Shown: in pieces, positions 1 to 8,284 of the stretch | Layout of the letters: each line of letters begins with the position of its first letter | Numbering within the stretch: position 1 is the first letter of the stretch | NCBI GenBank assembly: GCA_963762395.1 | Contig: CAVXKL010000002.1 | Location: 1 to 31,152 of the forward strand | DNA from: JAJZKE01 sp963762395 | GTDB lineage: Bacteria > Patescibacteriota > Saccharimonadia > Saccharimonadales > UBA4665 | Reading direction: 5' to 3' | DNA: 31,152 nucleotides | Program-made: the position numbers and the translations under genes | Notes under the pieces: model-generated | The model's input: only the letters and a program-made list of their open reading frames with translations | Database searches by the model: none | Told to the model about the DNA's origin: nothing

Positions 1-340
1 TGTTTGTTCGGAGATGATCGTTGTTTTTGTTTTCCTCGGAGATGATCATTGTTTTCGTTTTTCCTGGAGATGATCATCGTTTTTGTTTTCCTCGGAGCCA
101 ACCATTGTTTTTTTGGGTTTCGGTTTTTTTTTGTTTTCTTTCCCGGGAGCCAACAGTTCTTTCCGGGCCTCCCAACCACCGTTTTTTTTTCCTGGAGCCA
201 ACCATTGTTTTTTTCGGTTTGTGACTATTTGTTTACTTTTCCGGGAGCCAAACCATTACTTTCCCGGCCCCTCCCGACCGCCGTTTTTGTTTCCCAAGAA
301 AACAAAATATCCTTACTTTTTTAGATTTGCAAAAACTTAA
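1..340. repeat. Low-complexity T-rich tandem repeat at window edge
   Basis: The motif GGAGATGATC occurs at 10, 38 and 66 and a related GGAGCCAACC at 94, so the first units have an exact 28-bp period. Further GGAGCCAA-like units follow at about 146, 194 and 244 with a spacing near 50 bp. The units are separated by T-rich runs. All plus frames stay open because the repeat lacks stops, giving Phe/Pro-rich conceptual peptides that I do not consider genes. It lies downstream of the AlkB-like gene. Whether it is a viral repeat region or a sequencing artefact at a read end cannot be decided here. Confidence 0.75.
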
Positions 341-985
341 CTATTTTTTTCTGAAAGTTATGTTTATTCTGGAATCTTTGATCCTCTTTTTGTTCTGGAA
401 CCCAGTGAACATATCTGTCCTGACGACCAGGGTTTCATAGTATCTAGCAAATCTCCTCCTTCCAATTCAAACTCTTTTTCCCAACCCGATGTTAATCCCG
501 ATCTTTGAAATCTAAATTTCCTTCGTTCTCCCAGCGATAAACTTGCAACATGAGTTTTTCGAGCCTCCCTATCCGAATGTTTATCTATTTTGTCTTTTCC
601 ATCTCTGTATAGATGAACTAGTGCATAATCAAACTCAATTTCAGTATCTAGGAACTTCAACATGTAATTTTGTACCATGTCCCGTATTTGCTTCAAATTA
701 GCTTTCCGACCAATCATAGCTCGGAATCTGATCATAACTAAAGAATTCACTTTTAGCATCATAACCCGCCAAATCACTGAATTGACACGACAGTCTTCTC
801 GATTCATAACTGTTATTGGTGATGTTTGAATAAACCTGGTAGGATTTCACTTTTCCGACAGCTCTTTTTCCAGAATATTATAGTTAAGATCACCAGTCTT
901 GAATCCGTCAAGGAAATTGGGTATATACATCCAATAATCACTAGTCTCTCTATCATTTTGATCACTAATCACCACTTCCAATCAA
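341..985 (-). pseudogene. AlkB-like 2OG-Fe(II) dioxygenase, frameshifted
   Basis: AlkB-family enzymes oxidatively demethylate alkylated nucleic acids using Fe(II) and 2-oxoglutarate. The reading must be assembled from several minus-strand frames. An N-terminal part (MYIPNFLDGF near 940-910) leads to a substrate-side segment with SRRLSCQFSD and then the core, which holds the strand ALVHLYRDG, the iron-binding HxD as HSD, and a SLSLGERRKFRF block. After a last frame change near 430 the C-terminus reads RINITFRKK and stops at 341-343. That RxNxTFR ending is the family's 2-oxoglutarate-binding arginine motif. At least three frame changes are needed. Because each frame is well conserved up to the break, recent indels or sequencing errors fit better than old decay. 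The start is uncertain: a TTG near 985 follows an in-frame stop. Family assignment is strong; the organism is not. Confidence 0.7.
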
Positions 986-1098
986 TTTACTTAATTATTT
1001 ACTTACCCTTGAAGATGATACTCGTTCCGGTTGAACTTCCAGGAGAGTCAGGATAATACCTCTCATATGATTCACGACTTGATATAGCAAAGGCTGGT

Positions 1099-1850
1099 TC
1101 ACCCGTGGTTAAATGACCAGAAGGAATGGGGATTTTTCTTTAGTGTCTCTGAAGACAAATTCAGGAAATCATTGAGCAGCTCGGATTTTTCTGCGTCGTT
1201 TCCCTTTTTAAATTGTCTCGCCTTTTCTTTAGCACTATCAATGACAGCCGCTCCAAATCCCTTGGTAATAGCTCATATCCCTTTCCATTGCCTGAGTTTC
1301 CCCACGATTCAGAGAATAGACTAATAATATGTCACTCTTCTGTATGATGATATATTGTTTGGTTGTCCTATGGATCTGAATATCAACCAACAGACCCCTG
1401 ATATCCCCAGATCTGAACAAAGCTAGATCATCTACGGGACTTCCTTTATAAAGCTCCTCATTTTCAGTTAGGTCCCTCATTATGTACAACAAAACCTGTC
1501 TGTTAAAGGCAGCAACAGAAGCGGGAAGATAGTTATAAGTATTTTGAACTGTCTTCGTCTCTTCAACGTTTCCTACTCCCATGAAATTTCCACCCTTAGC
1601 AAGGAGTAAAACATCACCTTTTTTGTCGTCGGAAAATAATTCTTCCCATATTTTATATATAACAAAATTAGTGAAAGATGGAAGTCTTGTTGTCCTCAAA
1701 GTCGATTTTTATTTCAACCATGGTATCGGAGATGAAATAGGCGCGAGACGACTCCACGAGAGGATAATCTGGGAAATATCCTGTATAGCCCCCACTTCTT
1801 TTAGGAAGACTTACGAATTTTTTTAGCATAGCCGATTTTTGTTTATCCAT
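1099..1850 (-). pseudogene. Tandem paralogue 1, unknown family, frameshifted
   Basis: I do not recognise the family. Joining three minus-strand frames gives a protein of about 245 residues. It starts MDKQKSAML at 1850, changes frame near 1680 into a segment with DVLLLAKGGNF and AAFNRQVLLYIMRDL, and changes again near 1270 into a charged C-terminal tail that ends FWSFNHG at 1099-1101. The central segment aligns by eye with the next two genes: a hydrophobic strand, a Gly-rich turn, G-N/Y-V, then an N-x-x-V helix ending in D/T-L. No signal peptide or clear membrane span is visible. The start overlaps the end of the upstream paralogue by about 28 bases, so either end may be misplaced by an indel. 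Confidence 0.5.
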
Positions 1851-2543
1851 CTCGTTTGTCGGGGAGTGATTTTTTCTAAAACCGCTCTGACTTTATCTTT
1901 AACATTATCGATCTCATACGGATTGGACAGATCCCTTACGAGCCTTCCATATGCTGATCCCATACCCTCATATTCCTCTTTTTTAAAAATATAGGCTACC
2001 AACTTGTCTCCGAGAGCAGTTGTTTGAAAGAAAAGATAACTCCTACCTCCTCTTATTGTCCTTACGTCTAGCAATAAGCACATTGATATCCTCATATTCC
2101 AGGAGTTCAAGATTCTGTAAGGAAGATTTATTACCTATTGACATGTACTCATTGAATGACTTGTTTAAGGTCTTACCGATGTAGAGTAAGACACTCTTAT
2201 TGAATTCTGAAACTGGTCTTGGTATATTATAATATATTCTGAACACCAAAGTCCTTGGATACATATCCGAGGTTCGTAAGTCTTCCTGAATTAGTTATTA
2301 TGTCGATGTTTTCCCACATAACATTCTTGTATTTCGGTTCCTTTCCAGTGTAAACTGGTAGAAGAGGATAGAATCAGTAATCAGCCTCCTTGACATAATA
2401 GTAATCTAGAGGGGCTACTGATCTGCTGCTTCCTTGTTGTCTCGAATCAGACAATTGGCATTTTCAGATTGATGAATCGTTCTAAAGCCCCAGTCTTTAC
2501 AAGGTCAAATTTATATGCGCTCTCTTTTTGGTACTATAGTCAT
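1823..2543 (-). pseudogene. Tandem paralogue 2, unknown family, frameshifted
   Basis: This is the middle member of three adjacent paralogues on the minus strand. Pieces in different frames read in order: AYKFDLVKTGALERFINL near 2520-2470; MWENIDIITNSGRLTNLGYV near 2320-2260; FNKSVLLYIGKTL near 2200-2150; and SYLFFQTTALGDKLVAYIF near 2040-1980, with a C-terminal tail stopping at 1823. The series LGYV followed by FNxSVLLYI matches paralogue 1 (VGNV, FNRQVLLYI) and paralogue 3 (VGYV, INEQVSELI). At least three frame changes are required. The likely ATG at 2543 overlaps the stop of paralogue 3 as ATGA. Function unknown. Confidence 0.5.
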
Positions 2544-2935
2544 GGCATTCTCTTCAGCATCATCATATTTTTACCGAAGAAATAGTTAACCATATTATCA
2601 AAGTTTTCATCACCCTTGTAAAAATAAATCAGGAGTTTCAATTGATTATTACTGGATATCTGCAAGAATAAGTAGGCCTTATTGTCGCCCTTTGTGATGA
2701 TATAAACCAAAACCGCAACTGTATCCTTTGAGGTCAATACCTCCATACCATATAAGTCCTTTATGACTATAGTCTTACTCAAGTCACGTGCTATCAGCTC
2801 CGATACTTGTTCGTTAATTTCCAGCATAGGATTCAATAGACCAGGAACCTCCGTCATAGTTACCTCATCTTCTGATACATATCCTACGGGCATGAGCTCA
2901 GCTCCTTCAGTTAGAAGAAAAAGATTATCCTCCAT
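2540..2935 (-). CDS. Tandem paralogue 3, unknown family
   Basis: A 131-residue open frame starting MEDNLFLLTEG. It carries the family pattern in one uninterrupted frame: LLTEGAELMPVGYV, then a proline-containing loop, then INEQVSELIARDL, then alternating strands (VAVLVYIITK, AYLFLQIS, LKLLIYFYKG) that resemble a small alpha/beta fold. It lacks the roughly 80-residue N-terminal extension of paralogue 1, so it is either a shorter family member or has lost its 5' part. Its stop overlaps the probable start of paralogue 2. The upstream sequence is A/T-rich and could hold a promoter, but no motif is clear. I assign no function. Confidence 0.55.
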   Translation of the reverse strand: MEDNLFLLTEGAELMPVGYVSEDEVTMTEVPGLLNPMLEINEQVSELIARDLSKTIVIKDLYGMEVLTSKDTVAVLVYIITKGDNKAYLFLQISSNNQLKLLIYFYKGDENFDNMVNYFFGKNMMMLKRMP

Positions 2936-3073
2936 ATTTTATTAAAGAAAAAAAATTTTACCATTTCAAATAGTAAAATTATTGTTGATATATGCCGTTA
3001 TTAATTTACCTGGTATGAAATTTGCTTTTGACTTGTATAGCCTAAGTGCCAGCGATTTGAGCCATATCCATGT

Positions 3074-3703
3074 TTAGCCCACAAAGAATGCGGAAGAATT
3101 TAGTTTCTGGACTTTCTTCTTCTTAATGTAAAGAATTCCGTTCTGGATAAGTAGATAAAAGAAATAAACTACTGTGGCATTTCTCTCCTTAGGAAAAAAA
3201 TCTAAGGTCCATTTGTTGACAATTTTTGGATTCTCCAAATATTCAGTTACTATCTTATCCTGCGTATACGATAAAAAATTACTTGGTCTCTCAATTTTAC
3301 CTATACTTATGGCCTTTTCGATTGTATACAACACAAGCTTCAGCACCCTTTTATCCTTATTTTTTATATCTATTCCTATAGATTTTACCATGTTCGGCTT
3401 CTCCAGATATGGAACTTCCACCTTAAGTCGTTCTAAAATGTCGAAAAAAAAGCGATCAATGCTCAATAAATATTCGAGGATTTCTAGCCTCTCCTGTCTA
3501 GCTGCGAAGGCAACAATATTACCCCGATCATTTAAAAGACGGTCATCATTCACCAACTGATCAATAGAACACAAATATTTCAAGTTCGGTAATCTGTCAG
3601 TCTCGATAACTTTATGAAAAATATTCCTCATATTAAAATCCAGCTCAATTAGCAGATCTAACCTTTCATGAGCAACACATTTTTTTATGTATTTTATACT
3701 CAT
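3074..3703 (-). CDS. Ankyrin-like repeat protein
   Basis: About 209 residues from MSIKYIKKCV (an alternative ATG lies nine bases upstream at 3712). The first 110 residues show a loose ankyrin-like rhythm of paired helices: LDLLIELDFNMRN, LPNLKYLCSIDQLV, then a segment with IVAFAARQERLEILEYLLSID. This is the spacing seen in the degenerate ankyrin proteins abundant in giant viruses and amoebal symbionts. The second half is Lys/Ile-rich and shows no repeat I recognise. The frame is intact, unlike most neighbours. It is transcribed in the same direction as the paralogue cluster. The ankyrin call rests on pattern only and a profile search would settle it. Confidence 0.45.
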   Translation of the reverse strand: MSIKYIKKCVAHERLDLLIELDFNMRNIFHKVIETDRLPNLKYLCSIDQLVNDDRLLNDRGNIVAFAARQERLEILEYLLSIDRFFFDILERLKVEVPYLEKPNMVKSIGIDIKNKDKRVLKLVLYTIEKAISIGKIERPSNFLSYTQDKIVTEYLENPKIVNKWTLDFFPKERNATVVYFFYLLIQNGILYIKKKKVQKLNSSAFFVG

Positions 3704-3777
3704 TTTGACCATAAACCTGGATTTTTGTAGTTTTTGTCTGCCATAAACTGACTTTTACACACATTCCCAACAACAAA

Positions 3778-4292
3778 ATGTTCTTCTTCTGGAGAGAGAA
3801 AGTAGTCAAAGCCGATATAAATGTCTTCTTGAAAGAGATTCACAAAAACTACTTCAAGATGAGGAAGTGAATTGTTACCCTAAAAACCGAGTTCCCCAAA
3901 CTGTTTGGAGTGGGACAAATATTTGTTCAAACACTGACATGCAGAAAGAATATCTTCTTTCCAAAAACCCAAGATTGAGAAGGCCAAATATTCATTTATG
4001 AACAATCTTCACGTTTTTGACAGCAAGGATATCAAATGTATCTACTCTTTCGAGAACAAATTTATTGTCGATAGACAAGTACCCAATTTAAAGACAAGTT
4101 CAATATTGAGTTTAATTTGCGTTTCAATTTGAAGGTCGTGATAAGGACAAAGTACTTGGCATCGAACTTCATCATGATTATTTGGACAACAACTACTGTA
4201 AAGTATACATTAGGAAAAACGAATCTGATGAAGAACTTGTCAAATTCTGGAAAGGCCGTCATGATCGAAAAGATGGTATTTTTGATTTTTAA
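3778..4292 (+). pseudogene. Unknown protein, frameshifted, intact C-terminus
   Basis: A plus-strand gene divergent from the ankyrin-like gene, starting MFFFWREKVVKAD at 3778 and hitting a stop after about 30 codons. Coding signal returns in another frame near 4005-4080 (FDSKDIKCIYSFENKF) and in a third frame from about 4145 (GIELHHDYLDNNYCKVYIR), which runs to TAA at 4290-4292 with the ending DRKDGIFDF. The last frame has a charged, well-balanced composition typical of real protein. I recognise no domain. The gap to the next gene is only 18 bases, so they are probably neighbours in one compact gene array. Confidence 0.45.
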
Positions 4293-4310
4293 TGATCAAG
4301 ATAGTTAAAA

Positions 4311-4917
4311 ATGGAGACTGTGGTATCTGCCTCGAAATAGGTATAATGTCAGGATTAAAGATCCTTCACATCCTTAATATGAGGAAGCAATTAAGCGAGG
4401 TGAGTGCTTTTCGGGATATAGGATACGGAAAATGCCAACTTCATCAGCAAATTTATCGATGTCAGAGATTATAATGCCAATTTTACTGGCACTTCCCACG
4501 GATTTTCTCTTGGGAATGGAAAAATCAATTCAATGTTCTCAATTGTCGACATTGAAAAAGAATCTGTCAAGGGTAAGCTGGCACGGTACATGATTAGTGG
4601 ACAGGGTATAAGTGATACTGTAAAAGTTAGTACATAACTGATTTCAGTCGAGATACGCAGTCATCCGTCAGTCAATGAAAGATTAAAATCTCTGGGAGTG
4701 AATAAATATCATTCCTTCACAGGACAAGGATTTCTTCAATCTGAAACACAAGACAGTTAAGCCTAGTGATTTTGTACTGTTCAAAGATGAGAAAATGCTG
4801 GCAATTTATCAGAACAAAGATCTGTTGATACGACGACAATTTAGGACTGGAAAGTATTTTGTTGTTCTAACATTAGCCGGAATGGTCACCTACTTTTTTA
4901 ATACCCATAGGTATTGA
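4311..4917 (+). pseudogene. Unknown protein with C-terminal membrane anchor, frameshifted
   Basis: The frame beginning METVVSASK at 4311 stops at once, but strong coding signal continues in other frames. One segment, near 4425-4640, includes NANFISKFIDVRDYNANF and INSMFSIVDIEKESVKGK. A second covers EIRSHPSVNERLKSLGVNKY. A third, from about 4720, includes KPSDFVLFKDEKMLAIYQ and ends at TGA 4915-4917. The final 20 residues contain the hydrophobic stretch YFVVLTLAGMVTYFF followed by NTHRY, which predicts a tail-anchored membrane protein. At least three frame changes are needed. I do not recognise the family. Confidence 0.5.
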
Positions 4918-5031
4918 GACGTAATTTAGCCACCTTTTGTCTGTCAACGGGTTTTTCTCGCTCTTTCTCGAGATAACTCAATCTACATTTCTCTTCCTCT
5001 TTCTTGTCTTATCTCCTCTAGTCTAGCCATC

Positions 5032-5190
5032 ATGGTAAATTCTGAATCCTCAAAAGTGACCTCGGGGTTCAAATCTCCCAATGATGCTTACAGATTGTAC
5101 ATCTTTACCAAGATTGGTAACCAAGAGTTTACTGTAACCAATTCCACTGGAGCGAGCAGTGACAATATCTCCCAGGTTTACCGATGCGAT
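5032..5190 (+). pseudogene. Start of an unknown gene, cut at a sequence junction
   Basis: An ATG at 5032 opens a frame beginning MVNSESSKVTSGF, with a Ser/Thr/Asn-rich composition (YRLYIFTKIGNQEF, TVTNSTGASSDN). Near 5190 the base composition switches abruptly from AT-rich to very GC-rich and the downstream translation becomes an Arg-rich shadow of a minus-strand gene. I therefore treat only about 53 codons as belonging to this gene. The short A/T-rich space after the preceding gene suggests it is part of the same viral-type gene array. Confidence 0.45.
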
Positions 5191-5194
5191 AGTC

Positions 5195-5895
5195 GTCCCA
5201 GCCGAAAACGCCCCCGGAGCAACGCGACGGCCGCCAGAAAGACCATGCTGAACTGCCGGTCGACAACCGACGCCGCCGCTCGCTTCTGCGGCTCGGTGCT
5301 TGACCAGCGCGAACGAGAACACCAGGAGGGCGATAGTCACCGCCTCGATCGCGCCGGCTTCGAAGGCGCCGCTGACGCAGCTCGATCAACTCGTCGAGCG
5401 CCGCGTGCGTGTAGCGGCAACTCGGATAGGGCTTGAACGCGGTCTCGTCGATCGCGTGCCCGCCGTTCAGGCGCCGCTCGAGACCGCTGAAGGAACACCC
5501 ACCGGCGTAGGCGTGATGGAAGCCGAAACGTCCCTCGAACGGCGCGGCCGCGCCGATGACGCCGGCCCGCGCGAAGCGCTCCGCGACGATGCCGTTATAG
5601 GCGGCGAAACCGACGTGGAAGCGCTTGTTCCACGAGCCGTTCTCGAGAAATTGCATCGAGCCGGCGGCTTGACTCAGCGCGATTCCGAACGCGTGCTCGA
5701 GCGTGGCGGCCAGATCACCGGCGAGGTTGCCGACCGCCGCCGCCACGCCGGTGGTGGAGTCGATGAAGCCGCGTTCGTATTGGGCCGCCGGCGTGAGCTC
5801 CTCGCTCGAACCGCACGACGACGTCGTACCCGGCCACGATCGCCGCCAGCACGTCGCGCCCGTTGTAGGCCTCTACGCAATCGTAGTCGGCACAA
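5195..5895 (-). pseudogene. MmgE/PrpD family fragment, GC-rich, frameshifted
   Basis: MmgE/PrpD proteins include 2-methylcitrate dehydratase and cis-aconitate decarboxylase. On the minus strand, DVLAAIVAGYDVVVR (near 5865-5820) is followed, after a frame change, by QYERGFIDSTTGVAAAVG. Then come the family hallmark AAGSMQFLENGSWNKRFH, a GRFGFHHAYAGG segment and KPYPSCRYTHAALDELIEL. Further frame changes are needed to read VVDRQFSMVFLAAVALLRG and FGWDDY near 5250-5190. N-terminal and C-terminal parts of the usual 440-470 residue protein are absent. Base composition is far more GC-rich than either flank, and codon use suggests an actinobacterial or proteobacterial source. Presence of a fragment with several indels between two unrelated sequences points to a chimeric join rather than a working gene. 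Confidence 0.75.
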
Positions 5896-5948
5896 TCCAC
5901 TTAGCTGAGTTGTCGACCGGCAACTCGAAGTAAGCTTGGCTTACTCAT

Positions 5949-5978
5949 AAAACAGGCAGGTTAAGACTTGCCTGTTTT
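5949..5978. terminator. Bidirectional hairpin terminator
   Basis: The arms AAAACAGGCA and TGCCTGTTTT form a 10-bp stem around a 10-nt loop, with A and T runs at the two ends, so it can terminate on either strand. The final base of the ATPase stop codon touches its right arm. It is the first sequence that clearly belongs to the CPR genome. Confidence 0.8.
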
Positions 5979-8140
5979 TATATTGCACTCACCTTGGCAG
6001 ACAGGATTGTTTGGCCGCTGGTAGGAGGAGCGACTATTTCACCGACTGACTTTAGGTAAAAGTTATATGCCGGCAGGTTAGATAGATCATTGGCGTTTAG
6101 ATAGCCGGAGAAACTAGGCAGAAGCAGGTTGACATCTTTAGGACTGGCTGTCCTAAAACAGATTAGATTACCGACATTAGCTAGGATCGCACTCGTCGAT
6201 AGGCTGTCTTGCTGAGATGGCGATTGCTCAGCCATAGAAAGATAAACACCATATTTCCTTAGTTCAGACAGCATTTGAATTAATATGCTTGGTGCATAGT
6301 TTTGGAACTCATCGATATATACAAAGTGATCAGTGCGGCTAGATGAAGACGTGTCTGCCCTAGATAGTGCAGCCAGCTGAATTTTGGTTAGAACTGCTGT
6401 AGCGAACAGTTTTGAACCGTCTTCGCCTAAACTGCCTTTAGGAAAGTTACAAATCAGTATCTTGCTACCGTCCATTACTTCTCTTATATCCAGGTTAGAT
6501 TTAGTCTGGCCAAAGACTCTTTTAGTCGGTTCAGAGAACAAGAAACGGCCAATTTTTGACGTTACGCCAGCTGTCATTTTTATCCTTTGGTATTCACCGG
6601 CTCGGCCTATTTCATTACGCCAGAAGTTAATTAAGTCCGTATCGTTAAGTTTGTTGACTGTATCTAACCTAAAGCCTGAGTCAGTTAAGAGTTTAAAAAT
6701 GGTAAATATATTGCTATTCGGTATTTCAAGCACCGTACGAATAGAATTTCTCAGAATATATTCCAGTCTATGGGAAGAAATGTCTTCAACCATAAATACT
6801 TTTCTAAAGAGGCTGATAACAGCTTCTGTCAACTGATCGACTTCATGGGCATAGTTTTCACTGCCAAGAGAAGATTTTATTTCAAGTAGGTTAATGCTTA
6901 GACTCGTCTTAGCACTTGAAGGATCAAAGTAGATAACATCTTTTCGTCTTTTATCGGGTATATTCCGCATAACTTTAGCGGCTAAATCACCATGAGGGTC
7001 AATGAGGGTGATGCCTTGGCCGTTTGCTATATCTTGGGAGATTAAACCGGCCAGCAGCGTAGATTTACCGCTGCCTGTTGCTCCTGAAATATATGTATGT
7101 CTATAGCGGGCTGATTTAGGTAAGATAATCTGTTTTATTGATCCCTGGAAAGTATTTAAGCCGACGACTACGTCTCCAGACTGCTTTTTGGTATTAAATT
7201 CCTTGGGAATTGGCAGCATCTTAAAGTATCGAACATCATATATACCAGATTTTAGATCTGAGGAAGTGAAATTTAACCAGGCTGCCAGGTCACTTAGTGA
7301 ATAGATATCTTTAAACCAAGGATTTTCTTTAACTACCAGCTCTTGATCGCCGGATGAACTGGCGAAGTTAGCGAGAGCTAATTCAACTTCTTTCTTAAGT
7401 TTAGGTAGACGCTTTTTACCGGCTTTAATACCTACTTCTAGTTTTGTCTTAAAGAGTGGTTCATAGAGCTTATCTAGCAGCTGGACACTTTCAGCGTAAT
7501 CCACCTTGCGGTTTTGAGGTTTGATGTACCTTTTATTTGGTTTGGTCGACAAATTGTTGGCTAGTAGAGTAACGGATTTAAAGACTGAAGATAATATGTA
7601 TAACAATATATAAATAAGTTTGAGTATGTAGCCTTTTAATGTCTTGTCGTTTAGATAAGGCATATAGCCATTTAAAAGACGGCGGCGGGTGAAGGTAGCT
7701 CTAAAGGAACGAATAGTAATGGATGTGAGGCTGATAAATACTTGCTCGTTTCGTTCGAGGTTATTAATCCTTGACAGTGCTTTAAAGAGCGCCTCTTTAT
7801 CTGCTTTTTGGGGACTATAAAGAGGATAAGCAAAGTGTTTCTTAAATTTAAAGTTAAGCGTGCTGCTAGAACGGGACAAGACTGCTTCAGATTTTTTAAC
7901 ATCTTCTAGAACTAGATCGGGACAGACTGGATAAGTGTGGTGTTTAAGGGTGTCTAGATTATCTTTTACTGTAGCCAGATAGAACTGAATACCGCTTTTG
8001 GCCGTTGACTTTATAAATAATTTGAATGGACCTCTAGTGGATTCATTTAACACGCTTAGTACTTCTTTGGCATCTTCAACAGTCAGCTTACTGTCTATAG
8101 CTGGTTTAAGTCTGAGGTAGGCTAAAGAGTCCATTTCCAT
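5978..8140 (-). CDS. Type IV secretion/conjugation-type ATPase (VirB4/TraG-like)
   Basis: A 720-residue P-loop ATPase of the HerA/FtsK superfamily, the group of coupling and pumping ATPases that drive DNA or protein transfer through type IV systems. The Walker A motif GATGSGKST lies at residues 353-361, DPHGD at 381-385 and the Walker B strand FVYIDEF at 606-612. A downstream EQSPSQQD segment (about 638-645) suits the sensor/glutamine region. The N-terminal 340 residues are less conserved and include a hydrophobic stretch at about 170-193 (YILKLIYILLYILSSVF), which would tether the protein to the membrane. Proteins of this layout are usual in Saccharibacteria and other CPR genomes, where they are annotated as T4SS DNA-binding or TraM-recognition proteins. 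No other T4SS gene is in the window, so substrate and partners are unknown. The ATG at 8140 has no clear Shine-Dalgarno. Confidence 0.85.
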   Translation of the reverse strand: MEMDSLAYLRLKPAIDSKLTVEDAKEVLSVLNESTRGPFKLFIKSTAKSGIQFYLATVKDNLDTLKHHTYPVCPDLVLEDVKKSEAVLSRSSSTLNFKFKKHFAYPLYSPQKADKEALFKALSRINNLERNEQVFISLTSITIRSFRATFTRRRLLNGYMPYLNDKTLKGYILKLIYILLYILSSVFKSVTLLANNLSTKPNKRYIKPQNRKVDYAESVQLLDKLYEPLFKTKLEVGIKAGKKRLPKLKKEVELALANFASSSGDQELVVKENPWFKDIYSLSDLAAWLNFTSSDLKSGIYDVRYFKMLPIPKEFNTKKQSGDVVVGLNTFQGSIKQIILPKSARYRHTYISGATGSGKSTLLAGLISQDIANGQGITLIDPHGDLAAKVMRNIPDKRRKDVIYFDPSSAKTSLSINLLEIKSSLGSENYAHEVDQLTEAVISLFRKVFMVEDISSHRLEYILRNSIRTVLEIPNSNIFTIFKLLTDSGFRLDTVNKLNDTDLINFWRNEIGRAGEYQRIKMTAGVTSKIGRFLFSEPTKRVFGQTKSNLDIREVMDGSKILICNFPKGSLGEDGSKLFATAVLTKIQLAALSRADTSSSSRTDHFVYIDEFQNYAPSILIQMLSELRKYGVYLSMAEQSPSQQDSLSTSAILANVGNLICFRTASPKDVNLLLPSFSGYLNANDLSNLPAYNFYLKSVGEIVAPPTSGQTILSAKVSAI

Positions 8141-8254
8141 TTAACCCCAATGTCTTACTGGCTACTAGTATATGCCGGATAGACTTGGCAGGTATAGGAA
8201 ATTCACAGATTTTGGTGGTTAATTTGGATATCTGTCCATTAAAACAAGCAGGGC

Positions 8255-8279
8255 GGAGGACCACTATCGTGATGGCTAT
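8255..8279. repeat. Short direct repeat, copy A
   Basis: GGAGGACCAC, three extra bases, then a GTGATGGCTAT-like end. A second copy lies at 9207-9228 in the same orientation (GGAGGACCACGGTGATAGCC). The two copies bracket the EamA transporter gene, one just beyond its stop and one about 55 bp before its start. Confidence 0.5.
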
Positions 8280-8284
8280 TGCAC

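Noticed and set aside
1..340. Repeat array as a CRISPR
   Set aside because: Units are 28 bp end to end with no spacers of unique sequence and no cas genes.
826..1056. Plus-strand 76-residue open frame
   Set aside because: It is antisense to the N-terminal part of the AlkB-like gene, which has far better coding character on the minus strand.
3174..3560. Plus-strand 128-residue open frame
   Set aside because: Shadow of the intact ankyrin-like gene on the opposite strand, with a composition dominated by Ser/Leu.
5300..5908. Plus-strand 202-residue Arg/Ala-rich frame
   Set aside because: Antisense of the MmgE/PrpD fragment; long open frames on both strands are expected at this GC content.
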